Notes under the pieces: generated by a model
Told to the model about the DNA's origin: nothing
The model's input: only the letters and a program-made list of their open reading frames with translations
Databases searched by the model: none
Translations under genes and position numbers: made by a program
Assembly: GCA_013397435.1 (NCBI GenBank)
Contig: VZRG01002381.1
Coordinates: 1 to 64,000, forward strand
Direction: 5' to 3'
DNA: 64,000 nt
Origin: Erythrocercus mccallii
Lineage: Eukaryota; Chordata; Aves; Passeriformes; Dicruridae
Part shown: piece after piece, positions 11,882 through 25,802 of the stretch
Numbering within the stretch: the first letter of the stretch is position 1
Layout of the letters: every line of letters begins with the position of its first letter

Positions 11882-12690
11882 CTACTCACGTGGGCTGGCT
11901 CTTCTCTGCACATGCTCCAGCACTTCAATGTCTTTCTGGGAGAGCGAGGCCCAAAACTGAACACAGGATTCAAGATGTGGCCTCACCAGTGTCCTGTACA
12001 GGGTGTCAGTTAGTGCCCTGGTCCTGCTGGCCACACTACTGCTGATACAGGCCAGGATGCCATTGGCCTTCTCAGCCACCTGGGCACAGCTGGCCCATGT
12101 TCAGCTGCTGTCAATCAGCTATATCCCAGGTCCTTTTCTGCCTGAAAAGATTTCCAGTCACTCTCTCCCAAGCCTGTGGCACTGTCTGTGCCAAGTGCAG
12201 TACCTGGCTCTTTGCCTTGCTGGAACTCTTGCAATTGACCTTGGCCCATCAATCCAGCCTGCCCAGATCCCTCTGCAGATCCTTCCTACTCTCAAGTAGA
12301 TCAACACACCCATCCAACTTGCAAGCTGACTGAGGATGCAGCCAATCCCTTTGCCCAGATCATTAAAAAGATATTTAACAGTGTTGGCCCCAGTGTTGGG
12401 CCCTGGGGAACACCACAGCCAACTGGATTTAACTCCACTCCCCACTGCTCTCTGGACCAAGTCACCCAGCCAGTTTTTTATCCAGAGAAGGGTATGCACA
12501 TCCAAATCAGGAGCAGCCAGTTTTTCCAGGAGAATGCTGTGGTAAACAGTGTCAAAGTCTTCAGTAATGCCTGGGTAGATGACATCCTCAGCTTTTCCCT
12601 CCTCCACTGAGACACCTTCTCATAGGTGTCATAGATTACATCAGATGTTCTTCCATCAGTTACTACATCATTTGTAAACAGCAAACATTT
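11882..12690 (-). mobile_element. CR1-type LINE fragment (reverse transcriptase), degenerate
   Basis: Minus-strand translation gives CR1 reverse-transcriptase blocks in order. Near 12560-12470 are DFDTVYHSILLEKL and WIKNWLGDLVQRAV (the usual AFDTV...NWL..R.QR.V). Near 12370-12320 are LFNDLGKGI and CILSQLA, and at 12079-11885 are KANGILACISSSVASR, LVRPHLESCVQFWA and VLEHVQRRA. The blocks fall in different frames with stops between them, so the copy is inactive. It does not include the CR1 3' end. Confidence 0.88.
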
Positions 12691-14825
12691 TATCTTTCAA
12701 GTGATTAGCAGAAAAGGCATAGTTTTGATAAAATCAGGAGAAATTAGGAGTGCTTCAGTCCTCTCAGGCATTAATTGATTCAATTTTGACTAATCCTTAC
12801 AACTGCACAAAAGTGAGGCACTTATGCACTCTGCCCATAGTCATTCTCCTTCCAATATATACCCATTTAACGGGCAGACAGAGGCTTTCTGGCATCAAAA
12901 AATATAAAATCTTCATGTCCACACCCAATATTCAACAAATGTTAAAGGTCACATGTGCTAAAGTTAATCTGCCATCTTGTGGGTATATATCACAATACAC
13001 TTTTTTTATTATCAACCATTCAACGTATTACAGACAAATTAGCATCTTGCATTTGTATATGAACTACCTAAAGGTTTCTGAATGAAAAATGGGAGACAAA
13101 ATACAACCTACCACCTGGTAATAAGACATACACAATGAGCATTGTAATTCCTAAAGGAGTAACCACAGAGGAATATTACCCAAGATACAGTAGTAATTCT
13201 AGTTGGACAGACAGTCTAGGCTGGAAACTTGGTCACTTTGAAACAAATAACAATATAGGTACAAATTACAAGTTAACGGCATAATAAATCAGCATAATTA
13301 AAATTTAAAAAATACTCTTTTTCAAACACAGGAAGAATGATCAATCATGAGGTGCTGAGTAAAAACTTCATTACTGCTTTGGCTACCAGTTAAATTGTAC
13401 ATGGCATAGAGCAAGTGCCAGTCTAAAGGTACAGTCCAAATGGCATCTGCAATGGTACAAACATCAAAAGTGTTTCCCCGTAGGTACATAAAACTTGACA
13501 GCAAATTATGACCATCAAAGGAAAAAAGTTCTTAATTGTGCTTAAATATGGCTTTGAAATGCAAACAGCTCTTTCTATTCTGTGTGGAATATTGTCACAT
13601 TAATACACAACAATATAATGAAATTATATTAGTTTAATTGGTGATTAACTTCAACAGTGTCATGAAATGTTGGTCCCTGACAGAAACTGCCAAACTTCCA
13701 TCACACTTCATGTCCTTTATTTGTTCTTATTCTAATAAAAATCTCTCTCTAGTCATGAACTGTGGAAACTCTTTATAAAATTAACAGTAAAACACTGATT
13801 CTATTTTATATACAGATAATTTATTTCAGTGCAATTCATCAAGACACTTTTTGTCAACTCTGATGATAATGACTATTTGCAAAGCTGTAAGACTCTGAGG
13901 TGCTTTAATAGGAACATTCCTACTAGATAGAAGTAATACACTAATATGGAGACATTGTGTCTAAAACATTTGCTTTTTAACAGTTGGAAATCAAAACTCT
14001 AGTTATGTCTTAGCAAAAGGTATTTAGGGTGTTTTAATAAAAACAATTAAATTAACTCAAAGGAGGGGCAAATGGCATTTTAAACCATCATTGTTAGAGC
14101 TACGATGTGTGTCACTTGTGAAAGTATTGTGGTAAAGATTCACATTTTTCTTCAGCATGATTGAGGATTTAGCTTCATTCTTGGAAAGGAAACCTGGAAT
14201 TTTTATGGGCTAGCTAAAGTTAAATACCCATCTTCACTTAAGAAAATGAGAAAAAAATAGCAATAGAAAGTATGTCTCAATAGCTTATGACATCTCTCCA
14301 AAATGCTTTTCAAGAGGAAAAAAGTAATTTTCTAATAAACACCTGGGATAAATTTTCAGATTCAGAAAAAAGTGTACAGAGCTTTTGGCAGTTTACCCAG
14401 ATAAAGATATATATAAAGATAATCTTAGCAGTAGACAGACATGAAAAGTGTTGCAGATATACTGCTGTTTTTGAGTCCTTGAATGAATCTGCCTAGGTGC
14501 AAAGCTGTGTAACAGGGAGACCAAGATCAGCAGAAGACCTCTTTTGGGTCACCTTTTACCTCCAGTGTAGCTGATTTGAAGAAGGAGATGTGGACAGGGG
14601 TAATTGTTAAATATAGTAATATTCTTGGTTTAATGCTGACATTAAATATTTTCATAGAAGAATAGCTTGGTAGCCTGGTGAGTCAAAATTTTGCCTTCCT
14701 CCATGCAGAAAATTATTATATCTACCAGGTCAAAGATGAGAATGCCTTCTTCCACTTCTATAAAGCACTATAACAGCTATACAAATTCAAATATGACACA
14801 GCATTAGCTAAGAAAAACCTCTTAT
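12691..14825. other. Non-coding intergenic stretch
   Basis: AT-rich sequence with short ORFs lacking any recognised motif. I see no RNA gene or repeat family before the microsatellite. Confidence 0.5.
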
Positions 14826-14999
14826 TTATATCTGTATCTATCTATATCTATATCTATCTATCTCTATATCTCTATATCTATATCTATATCTATATCTATA
14901 TCTATATCTATCATCTATATCTATATCTATATCATCTATATCTATATCTATATCTATATCTATATCTATACCTATACCTATATCTGTATCTATATATTA
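14826..14999. repeat. Imperfect TATCTA/CTATAT hexanucleotide microsatellite
   Basis: About 174 bp built mainly from CTATAT units with interspersed CTAT and CTCTAT variants. The longest pure blocks are near 14880-14910 and 14940-14970. Its length and mixed units suggest an actively mutating locus likely to be polymorphic between individuals. Confidence 0.95.
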
Positions 15000-15526
15000 T
15001 ATTTATACAATTCACCTGAATTGTTTCTGCTCCTCTATGGGTGTTGTCTCAGTTACATTATGAGGTATTGATCAATCTCAGTGAAATGTATCATCAGAAA
15101 TGGAAGCCTGCCATAAAATTAAGACATGGATTTTGATTTACTAATCTCTCACGGGCATTACTGCTAGTTTTTTTGTTCAGTTCAGTTTAAAATTAACTTT
15201 TGTATTATTTACAAATCCAAATTTGTTTACAAATTGTCTGTAAATTGTTTACAAATCCATACATATGAGACATGGTCTTGAATTAAAATTCTGTATAATT
15301 CTGTACCAGTTGTAGCCTCCTAACTGGTGTTGGTGTGATATCTGAATACAATTATATTTTAAAAAGGCTTCACACAATGACAATATCGAATGGAATAAAT
15401 TTCTACAGTTATCTATAATTTTGCCGTTTCTCATTATGTGCATGTATTGTATACACATATACAAAATGCAGTTCAGGAAATTTCACAAAGATTCAGCAGC
15501 AGTACACAAAGGTGACAACAAACAAA
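15000..15526. other. AT-rich spacer
   Basis: Contains three near-identical short TTTACAAATCC/TTTACAAATT motifs between about 15206 and 15258 and no gene signal. Confidence 0.5.
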
Positions 15527-15760
15527 AGAAATCATGCTTCACTAACCTGATTGCCTCATACAATGACAACTGACTGGATAGACAAGGAGAGAGCAGTGGA
15601 TGTTGTCTACCTGAACTACAGCGAGGCTTTTGACACTGCTCCCCCCCTCCTGCGAGGCACTCAGAAAGTGCAGGCTGGACAAGTGGAGGTGAGATGGAAT
15701 AAGAACTGGCTGAATGGCAGGTCTCAAAGAGTTGTGATCAGTCGCACAGAACCTACTTAC
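15527..15760 (+). mobile_element. CR1-type LINE fragment, short internal reverse-transcriptase piece
   Basis: The plus strand reads WIDKERAVDVVYLNYSEAFD near 15572-15632 and then WNKNWLNGRSQRVVIS near 15697-15745, which are adjacent blocks of CR1 reverse transcriptase. The segment between them is shortened and scrambled. It is in the opposite orientation to the two larger CR1 pieces, so it is an independent insertion. Confidence 0.85.
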
Positions 15761-18700
15761 CTGAACAGTCTCTACAGCAAGTCAGCTGTTATAAGAAGAC
15801 AAATACCATCAAGATATCCCTCCCAGAACAGTAAAGAGGGAAAAAACTTCTGAAAAAAACCTCCCAGCAAACAAAAAAATCCCAGCTTATTCAACAGCTT
15901 TGTATTTTCTTTGCAATACATTAATATACAATATATGAAAAGTAGTTTCAGAGGAACTTGAACAACTATAAGTCTTCTCTGAAGAAAATGCCTTTAAATT
16001 GCACTAAAATAATAGTGTTGCTTCAGTGCTGCTAACACAAATTATATTTGCTTGGATTGTAAATTGGGCAAATTTAAGTAAATCATTCACTAAATTGTGT
16101 GGTTTGGTTTATTTTCCTTCCCTAGCAAATTCAAATTCCAGAAAGAGAATTTGACAATCAAGTGAAGTTATTTCTGGTTTTTCTGCTGGTGCTGACTGAA
16201 ACATGATCTTGTTAAACAGGCTACAACTTACCTATTACTCTCCCCAAGTAAACGATAATCTTGGCACCTCTATTCCCTGTTTATATCCTCTCTCTGTGCT
16301 GCTCTCCATAGTTATCACCCATTTCCTTTCTCATATGATCTCAGATCAATTATTCTCAATGGTATTCAATTTTGAAGTTTGTTGTTGTTCTTCAGATCCA
16401 TAAAAGGGGTTTCTGTGACCAAATGCTACTTTTTGAACTGTACTAATTGTTCCAAGAAAACATATCACCTCTACTTGCAATTCCAATCTAGCATCTGACA
16501 AGGAGCCAGTATGATCAACAATATCTGTACAGTTGTTTTAATAATTCTGAAAGACATGAGATGAAGAGATCCTGTACAATCACTTTCTGGCATTAGTACA
16601 GACTGCATTGCATAACTACTGGAGTGATGCAACTGAGATCTGTGCATAAATTAACAAAACCAATCACGGGTTAGATGTCAATAAAATGCTAGCAAAGGTT
16701 AAATTCTGCTTTAATCCTTGGACAGCCATGTGGCTGCTATTAAATGTGCTCTTAAATAATATTCTTTATAATATGTCTTGATCTGTAAAGGAGTGACGAG
16801 TAAAATAACTAGGAAATGTTATTTCTTCCCTCATAATGAAGTGGGAGAAAGAAGGGAGAGAAAGATTCAGGATTCATACCAGACCTTGTAGTGAGTCAAA
16901 GAATCCAGTGTACAAAGAAAAGTGAAAGCAATGACACCCAAACTGATAATTATTTACTTACTACAGTGTTATTCACATTGAAACATGGCAAATTTCAGGT
17001 GAAAACAGGATCCTTTCCAGTTTTCAGTTATTTAGCTTTAAAGAAGATAGCTATTTGTCATAAAGAAAAGGTTTTGTTAAAAACCCAGTCATCTGGTGAA
17101 AAAGAACTCTATCAACCTAGCCTAGTTGTTTTTGCAAATTGCATCTCAAAAAATAAATTTTCTAAGTAAGCAGTGTTCTAAATAACAGTCAACTTTCTCC
17201 ATTTCTCTTCTATCACTCCACTGAGTTTAAAATTCTACTGTTTTGAGTATACCCATGCACTATCAAAAAGTGAAGGAATAAAAAATAAACACAAATCATA
17301 TAAGATCATCTATTTACATACATTCATGTCTGTAAAGCAGAAGCAGAAAAGAAGATATCAAGCAGAACAGGAGGAAGCAGGGAAATGGAGAGAGCCTTTC
17401 ATGTGGACAACATACTCAACCTACCAAACACTGCAGTAAGATTCCAGGGTAACTATTCTTATCCTATTTCTGAGTAATAATACAAAATACAAAAATTACA
17501 AAAGCAAGGTAAGTCTTGGAGACAAACACTGAGGCTCTTGAATTTGTATTAATATGGATATTCAGCATGATCACTAAGATCCAGATACATTTACATTCTG
17601 CCCATTTACAGAATCTGAAATAAATAATACAGAAGAGTAAAGACTAATAAAAATACAATTTTCTCTTAGTTCTCATATAGCTTTGTGTTATTTATTCTAA
17701 ACAAGACTGGATATTAGTACGGGTAAATGAAGCTCTAATCTTGAGCTATTTACCAAGATGACACAAAAAGCTCTGAAATTCAATAAATTTTTCTTAATAT
17801 CTTGAATATTACTACCATAAAATGGTAAGAGATTCCCAGAAAAAAACCAAAACCTAACTTCATTAGGAAACCAGGCTGCACTTCAACTCACCAGAAGCAA
17901 CTGACTGATGATGCCGGCTGTGACCAGGCAGAACAGATAAGGAAAAACAAAATTTTCAAAAATCCCACCATGCTTCTGTGTTTACTCCAGTTTACCATAT
18001 GTGATCCTAAAATTTTTTACTCTCTCTCAATAAGTGACAACTTAAATTTAAAAATCATTATAAACTTTGTACAAACTGCTGCTGTGGCACTAAAGATCTT
18101 TTTCATGTGTAGTTGTGATGTCACCATTTTACCACTGATACTCTACTTCTCATTAATGGTCAAATATAAGATTTTGCAGTGAAGAGAAAAACTGTTGGCC
18201 TGCTTATGCACCATTTTAGCAAACTGAATGGCTGATGGCATATGGTCTGACTAACATAAGGTGACAGAAGGATCTTTAAATCACCACATTCTAAATTAAT
18301 TTCATGGCTAAAATGATGGCTGTGTATTTGCCACGTATGATTATGTGGTCTTTCACAACCCTGTTCTCTTTGTGGTGACCTGTGTAAAGGTACCCTACAA
18401 ATGATTTCAAATTATGGAAACCATGAGATCAATTCTGGTTAAATACCAGTGTTTGATTTCATGGCTTACATTTATTAAAGAGTCTCCTTAAAAATTAACT
18501 ATAATTCTGGATGAATAAAGTAAATCCAATTAAGCAAAAACCAGAATTACAGTAGGTCAATAACTAATAAAAAAACCCGGTTATTTCATGGCAACTTGCA
18601 ATAAGGATACTCTAAAATTCTTATTGACTTGCCTAATCCTAGTAAAATCCTTCTAATGTGTTTTTATAGACCATAACTCTGCAGTACAGCAAGCAGAGTT

Positions 18701-20786
18701 TGTGCATAAACAAGATGACCTAGTTTTCAACATCTGCAAGTCTTAGCTTGAAGCTTGTTTGTTACTTGAAAAGGCAATTAAAATTTAAACAAGTGTGAAA
18801 GAACAAACTCTTATTTTCCTTGAATTTCTGTGAAAAAAACCCCAGTTACACATTAACTAATGTTTAATATAAAGCCACACCAGAACTCAAAGTAACAGCA
18901 GATAATTTGTGTTCATTTTTTAGAATAAACCACAGACAGATACTAAAACATATGCAAAAATATACAAGAACAGTAAGGGCAAACAATTCAGGAGATAAGG
19001 CTGGACAATTCCTTTCAAATTATAAACCACGTACAGAAAGTGTAATTTCACAGGACATTCTACAAGTAAGACAGTTGATGAACTAAGCAACCTGTGTATT
19101 ATTGTATGGAATTCACTAAAAATCCAGACAGTCATCTTGCAACAGACCGACACTCCACATTAAAGGTGACTTTCAAACATTAGTATTTACAGAGACAAAC
19201 TCATTACTCTTTTCCTCTGATAGCAATTTTTTCATTGTATTTGAATGTTTTACTATTTAACTAGGATTGATTTGCTGTTAGTTATTGAATATGATGTTTA
19301 TTACAAGCAGAAAGGTGATACAGATCAAAATAATTTCTGTTCCAAATAGCTTGTAAACCAAACAAAGGAAAGCACAGGAAAAACTGCCAAAGGATCGAAG
19401 GGCATTACAGCACCCATTTTAAAAGGAAGCTAAAGAACTCAAGTAATTTATACTTCTTCATGTCCTGAAAAATGTTCTGGAAGAAAAAGGTGCAAGAACC
19501 TAATATAAGTTATACTAAAAAAACTATACTGAGTAAATTTAGCTCCATCACTGTCACTGCTCCAAAGGATGGCTTTCTTGTTAAAGCAGAGGTGCTGAAA
19601 TAAAGAGGACTGTGTCCAGTTACCAGATCCTCTGCAGGACTTCAGACTTTTGGCTGAGACTGTTACTTATTTTCTTTACTTCAATCTGTGTTCAGAGTCC
19701 AAATGTATGTGTTACACAAATATATGTAACATCTATGTAAAGAAGTGTTCTAGACTTTCTCTATGGAAAGTCTACTTGTTCTATGTAAGGCATATAAATT
19801 ATTTTCATGACAAAATGTGGCATTCTACAGACAAGCCCTCAATACTATAAACACAAGTTTTCTGCTTCCACAGACTACAGTGTTCATAAAAGGAAAAACT
19901 GATAAAGATGAAGGATGGGAAATAGAGTAGTCACAGGACACTAACCCATTTTTAAAATTAAGTATGTATTGCCATTCTTTGTGAATGTATATTTAAAACG
20001 CAAATATTATTCAAAAATATGAATGCATTATCTGATTACATAAATATCTGATCTTACTGCATTAAAGGAATGTAGAAGAATAGGTTGCCATTAGCACGGA
20101 AATATTATTATTTCCTTACTATACATTTATGTACTTTCTGCTCCCTATATTTATCTTAATTTGTCTTCATATTGTTGTGTTTTCTTTATTGTTTTAATTA
20201 CCACCTACTCAAACCTTTTGCTCTTATTGATACAAACAATTTTCAAAGCATGAAAGACACCAGATATATAAATATATGCTTTTACTTTGACAGTGATACT
20301 GGGCAAAATCATAGAACAGAAAATAAAGACTGCAGTTTAGAACTGGAGATGCTAAAATAACTGATCAGCTAACTGAAACAGCTGAAGGAGAACTAAGTCT
20401 CGTGAAGCATCACTTTTTTCTGAACACAGGTTTATTTGATCAAAGTAACTGTTGACATCAAATGCCTTGCAGAGTCTTCTAATAGGAGGCTTATATGACA
20501 TTCTGAGATACAGAAAGCGACAATTAGTAATATATAAAACACAGGTATCCAAAGGCAAATGTAAATGAGATGCTCTTAATACAACAGAGCGTTTCCATGC
20601 AGATTCTATGTGGCTGGTTTTGGCCAACCGTAACACAGACCTATTTATCATAGCCTGGAGCATGGTCCTGCATCACATTCTGGCATACTCATTCAAGAAG
20701 AAAAGAGAAGTTGAAAGAATTGAAGACAAAAAGACCAATTAAAAAATATTCAAGGAACAATTTTAGACCTTAAATAATGAAAATTG

Positions 20787-20809
20787 GTTGGTATGCTTCA
20801 CATACCAAC
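20787..20809. repeat. Inverted repeat, 9-bp arms, 5-nt loop
   Basis: GTTGGTATG at 787-795 (offset 20000) pairs with CATACCAAC at 801-809 around the loop CTTCA. It is perfectly complementary; function unknown. Confidence 0.85.
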
Positions 20810-23255
20810 AATCCAACTGAATACTGAAGCAATGTGATTATCATCTACCTATGCAGAAGATATTCCTTTTACATTCTTAAAATTCAGTGAGATAATATGG
20901 CTTGCATACTGTTCTCTTCAATATCATAATCTTGTAATAGATGCAAAGTTTAATGCCTTGTCTCAGAATATCTGCATATGAGCTAGAGCCCTGTAAAATC
21001 ACTCTATTTGCTACGATTTACACAACTTACTTTACTCTCACAAGGAGGAGTTATTAGAATTACTACTAGAATCCTAAAAGAAAAAAATAACAATCAAAAT
21101 CCCTTCAAGATATATAAAATAGCAAGAATTAGAAATTCTAAAAAAACCCCATACATAGAAACACCTCTTTAGATTCAATGGTATTATCATGCACATGAGA
21201 TTACATGCTTTGGAGTTCAAATTGCCTGACTCCAGCATTTTTTTCACCAGTAGAGCAGCTTTACATATTAACAGGTATTTCTTTAAACCATATACACCTC
21301 GTTATTGAAGAATTCTGCCTTAGTGTAACTTATGTTTGGATTTTATCATTCTACCATCCTCTCATTCTCTTAGACAATTCATCTGCTCCTGGTACCATCT
21401 GAGAAAAGATTACAGGTTAACCTGGCAGCTATTAGCCAAGAGCCTTTTTCCCTTCCAGGACAGCACCTCTGGGCATATGGTCAGGCAAATCAGCTCACTC
21501 CCTCTTGATTTGCCTCAGACAGGGACACAAGTGATTCATCCCTCCTGGCATATAAACTGCTGACATTTCTATGTCTGTTTACTGGGTTAGCTGACAGATT
21601 GCTGACACAATCTCTGTTTTTTCCCTTTTCTCTTTACATTAGAGCCAGGAACCCTAGCAGGTGAACACCTACTCTCTACTGTAGAATGGAAACGCTATGT
21701 GGAGTCCATTTTACAAGTAGTTTCATTTTTAGAGCAGCAAAGTTAAACATTCATTTTAAAAACATACATTACAAAACTCTGGTTGACAAAAAAGTATCAT
21801 AAGTTGTGATGCATATGAATTTCACATAGAGATGTTGTTTATCAAGGAGCACAAAAGATTTTGTAAAGATTTCAGAAGGTACAGCAAAAACACTTATGTA
21901 CACATCTTGATTCATAAAAAAATTAGATCGTACTTCTTTTTTAACTTAAATGAGAAGCAGTTTTAATTCTATTAGCTAAAGAATTTTAAATTTTTAACTT
22001 GTGAATGGAAATGCACATTTTTACAGCAAACAAGTGACTTCAATAGCTTCAGGAGTGTAAGTTTCATCTAAAAGTTTCTCTACCTATAAAATAAGGATAT
22101 ATTAAATTTTTTGTGCTGCTTTCCAGATCCATTAACTTTAAGCAAGTTAACCTTGACACTACTCAACTGTAAAAACACAAAAATCTTAATTATATATAGG
22201 ATTACACAAACAAATATTCCTAGAAACAGAACTTCAAAACCCCTACAGCACACAGATAGAGAGGACAGACCTAGATACAGGATTGGCAGAATTTAAAAAG
22301 ATCACTAGTGCTCTAAGAAGCAGAAAAAGCAGTGGACCCATAAACTTCTGACACCACTAGAGCAAACATTGTGGGGCACACAGGAACATGGAAAGTTATT
22401 TGTTTATTCATTGTTCACTGAAATCTAACTAATTTGTGACAATACATTGGGCTTTTTTTCCAGAGATTAAATCATCATGGGTAAAAACCATACAGTATTT
22501 TGCCTGGAGGTTTTTGTTACAATGATAGTTTAAACCCAAAACATTCTGCAACATCCTACACAAACCAGCCTTTTTTAACATACTATGCCTTTAATATGCC
22601 TATTTTAATGTACACCAGAAACTGAAAAAAATCCAATGTGCCCACTCTCTCTTCTCTAGGCTACCACTCCCATTTTTGCAGTTTCTTAGACCTGGTTAGT
22701 GCTGCTTCAAATAGTTAAAAGAGTCCCTGTCAGTTTTAATGGGAGAAGGTGAAAAATGGCACTCAGCACTGGATCTGGCAGAACTTTACAATTCATGACA
22801 CAGCACCTAATGGGACAGTAGAAGAGAGTTGATTTGAATAATATAATTCAAAAATGGGCTAAGAGGGGAATGGACAAATTTATCTTGCAAAATAAAAATA
22901 TTTTTAACTGCTACCAACTTCTGGGTTTGAAATTTATGCAGTTTTGAAAACAAGAATAATTCTACAGGTGAGTCCTTGCTCCCCCCAGTATTCATATGCC
23001 ACACTGAACATCACTTTTTTTACAGAAAAACAAGGGGTTCCCTGATTCAAAATGCCTTTCAGTTCATCTTAGGAAGAGAGACTTTAAAACACAAAGCTGT
23101 ATTTGGCAGAAATCCTTTTATATTTTATAAAATGGAGACCTGCAAGTAAATTCAATTAGTGGTCAAAAGAGACACAATGTTTCCTTCAAATGCATGGTAG
23201 GATGGCTCAAAGTGCCTGTAAAATGTGCTCACTGATGCAAATGCTTAAAACATTA

Positions 23256-23288
23256 TCTACTGCCAGTAGCTGCACCACTGGCAGTAGA
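23256..23288. repeat. Inverted repeat, 12-bp perfect arms, 9-nt loop
   Basis: TCTACTGCCAGT at 23256-23267 is the exact reverse complement of ACTGGCAGTAGA at 23277-23288, with loop AGCTGCACC. The arms are of mixed composition, so this is not a by-product of simple-sequence DNA. The stem is too short for a normal miRNA precursor. Confidence 0.9.
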
Positions 23289-25727
23289 CTACAAGTGCAG
23301 AAAATTTCTATCTACTATAGCAGAAAACTGACACTTTATACATGCTTATAACTGAGCAGAAAAAGCCTAGCAAGAAAGAAAAGAAGCATTTTAAATATAT
23401 ATAAAAATAAAAATAAAGCTTTAGACAAAAAATTTCATCTATTATGAAATCCTATCTCACTTAGAACACACGGATTTAAAAAAAGAAACTATCTAAAGAC
23501 AGGTTTAAGTTACTGTGTCCTCAATCTGTGGCACAAATTTCTAAAGAGGTTTTTGTACTGGGTTATCTTTGTACTATTAACAATACTATGCATATTTTAT
23601 CACCATTTCCCTTTTGACAGAACTGGGTCTCCACAACACATAGAAATCTGGAAGCAGAGTATAAGTGTTTTAAAGCAAACATCTAAAACACAAATCTAAG
23701 ACACTACAATTGGTTTTACCATGACTGACCTTGTATTACATAAGGAGGTTATGCTGAATTTTCTCTCTCATACTAGTATTGCAACAAGAAGCCAAAATGT
23801 TAAGACTCCTTCTGAAAGCAAATAAAATTCTGTCATGAACCACTTTTTCTGCTTTGAACTGCTAATAAAGCATGTAGGGAACATGCCCAAATTCTGCCTC
23901 TATAGGCTACAGACCCTTGTTATGAGACCAAAGAGTCTTACTATTCATAATCCCACTTTTTAGTTAATTTAGGCCACAGACAATTACATATGTATTTTTA
24001 AGAGCATTATCCAGAGAAATTGTTGAAGTTAGTGATGTCACATTTCTGGCATCAGGATTTTCTGCATGTAAGTTTAGGTGCTCCAACAGTATCAAGGTCT
24101 GTCACTAGAGTTTTAACTCCATTTATTGACTTTTAGACCAAATAGAACTAAAGGTAAGTGCAATTTAAAAAAAATTTTAAAAAGGAAAAAAAAACCCCAC
24201 TCCCTAGTCCATTCAGATGGGTGATGTAAAGGGAGAAAATAAGTAACAACCCAAGAAATATCTTGTGAAAATGTATATTTTTAATACCCCATACCTTAAG
24301 TGCTTTCAGGCAGTTCAGGAAGGACCAGGTCAACTTCTACAATATTAAGCAGAGTTCTGCTGTCAAGGATGTATTATTCAAAAGGTCATTCTCCATCTGG
24401 CTCAAGGCATAGAGAATTTCATTTTGCTAAATCCAATGTATGCAATTAGCAGGGTAAAAGGTAAACTATAGTTCTGGAGCCAAGGCTAACCAGTAACTAG
24501 ATTCATATTGTATAAATTGATCCATTGCCATTTATAAGTGATTTGACAAGTACTGTAGCATTTTACACTGGCTGGTTATCATTCTGTGCTCACTCAGAGT
24601 ATTTATGCCTATGTTGGTACTGCAACCTGTGTGTTGCAGGACTAAACTAAATGTCTTAACACCTCAAAATGCTGCACATAAAAAGGCTGCTGTTAGTTTA
24701 AAGGAAATAAAACTTTCCAGAAACAGCTATTTAAAAGAAAGCCCACAAGGAAATGCTTTTAAAACGTGACATACTAGATATTTGCTTTGTAGACTGTGTT
24801 AATCTTCAGTGAAATAAGTATTTGCTTATATTATTAAACATCAATTTAAAAATGTAATTTATGTGAAATTCATTAAAACACACAGCTGCCAAATAAATAT
24901 GGAAATTGTGACTGAAGTAGCTTACAATGTGAGAAGAAAAAATGAATTAAATAATTCTTTTAATAAATTTTACACACATACACAAAATGCAAATTCAAGA
25001 CAGATAAAAAATAACACCAAAAAGAAGATTTCTCATTTATAATATCTACTGAAATAGTTTTAAGTCTTTCTTGTTATTTGTAAAGAAACTTCTGAGGCTC
25101 CTGCACCTAAAATTAGACTTACTATATCAGATATGTTTGTGTTCTTGGCTGCGACATCCTTGGCTGTGCAGCCCCTACACTGCACTCTCGTGTGCTGGTG
25201 TGGTAATGCAATAGCTCCCTACTACTTGTTTCAACAGTGTGCAGTCTCCTCTACATAGAGATGCACCATGGGAAAGGAGTGACATAGCAGTTACCAGCAT
25301 AGGACAGAACTCCTTGGACCTAAGATTTTGCTGCAGTAATAAAAACAGTAATACAGTAATACAGTAATAAAAAAATTATTAACACAGCTGCAAGTGTTCT
25401 TTTCTGAATTAGCACTGTAGATCAGGACTACTAAATATTTATTTTGCAAATAAAACTGACTGAAGAGAAAGCAGTAAGACAAGCTGTTACTATCACATTA
25501 TGGTTCAACAATAATTATTCATAGAATAATAACAAAACACTTATTTTAAGTGGAAAGAACCTACTATAATTCATCATGCAATTCCATCTCTTGGCTGTAA
25601 CAAGAATTGAGATACTCAGTTCCCTCATAACATGTGTTTCTTGGCTTTATCAGACCTATGCTTATCCTACCTATAATGACTGTGACCATATTGGTGCACT
25701 CCTGGACCAAATCTAGTGAGCTATTGA

Positions 25728-25802
25728 GATGGTGGTGGCTGGTGAAAGGTTGGACTGAAAAATCTTGCGTGCCTTTTTCAACCTTAAGGATTCTGTGATT
25801 CT
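25728..25802 (+). mobile_element. CR1-type LINE 3' terminus
   Basis: The plus strand shows the characteristic CR1 3' end: GAAAGGTTGGACT, then TTTTTCAACCTTAAGGATTC, ending in the short ATTCTGTGATTCT tail repeat. Only the last 75 bases or so are present, as expected of a severely 5'-truncated insertion. Confidence 0.8.

Larger units (their letters stand above)
15761..25740. other. Long non-coding intergenic stretch
   Basis: About 10 kb without a recognisable exon, RNA gene or transposon. Two clean inverted repeats (20787-20809 and 23256-23288) are listed separately. ORFs are short and unrelated to families I know. A locally GC-richer patch near 25150-25300 could be an old unclassified repeat. 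Confidence 0.5.

Noticed and set aside
12003..12545. Plus-strand ORFs of 69-98 codons
   Set aside because: Antisense shadows of the second CR1 fragment.
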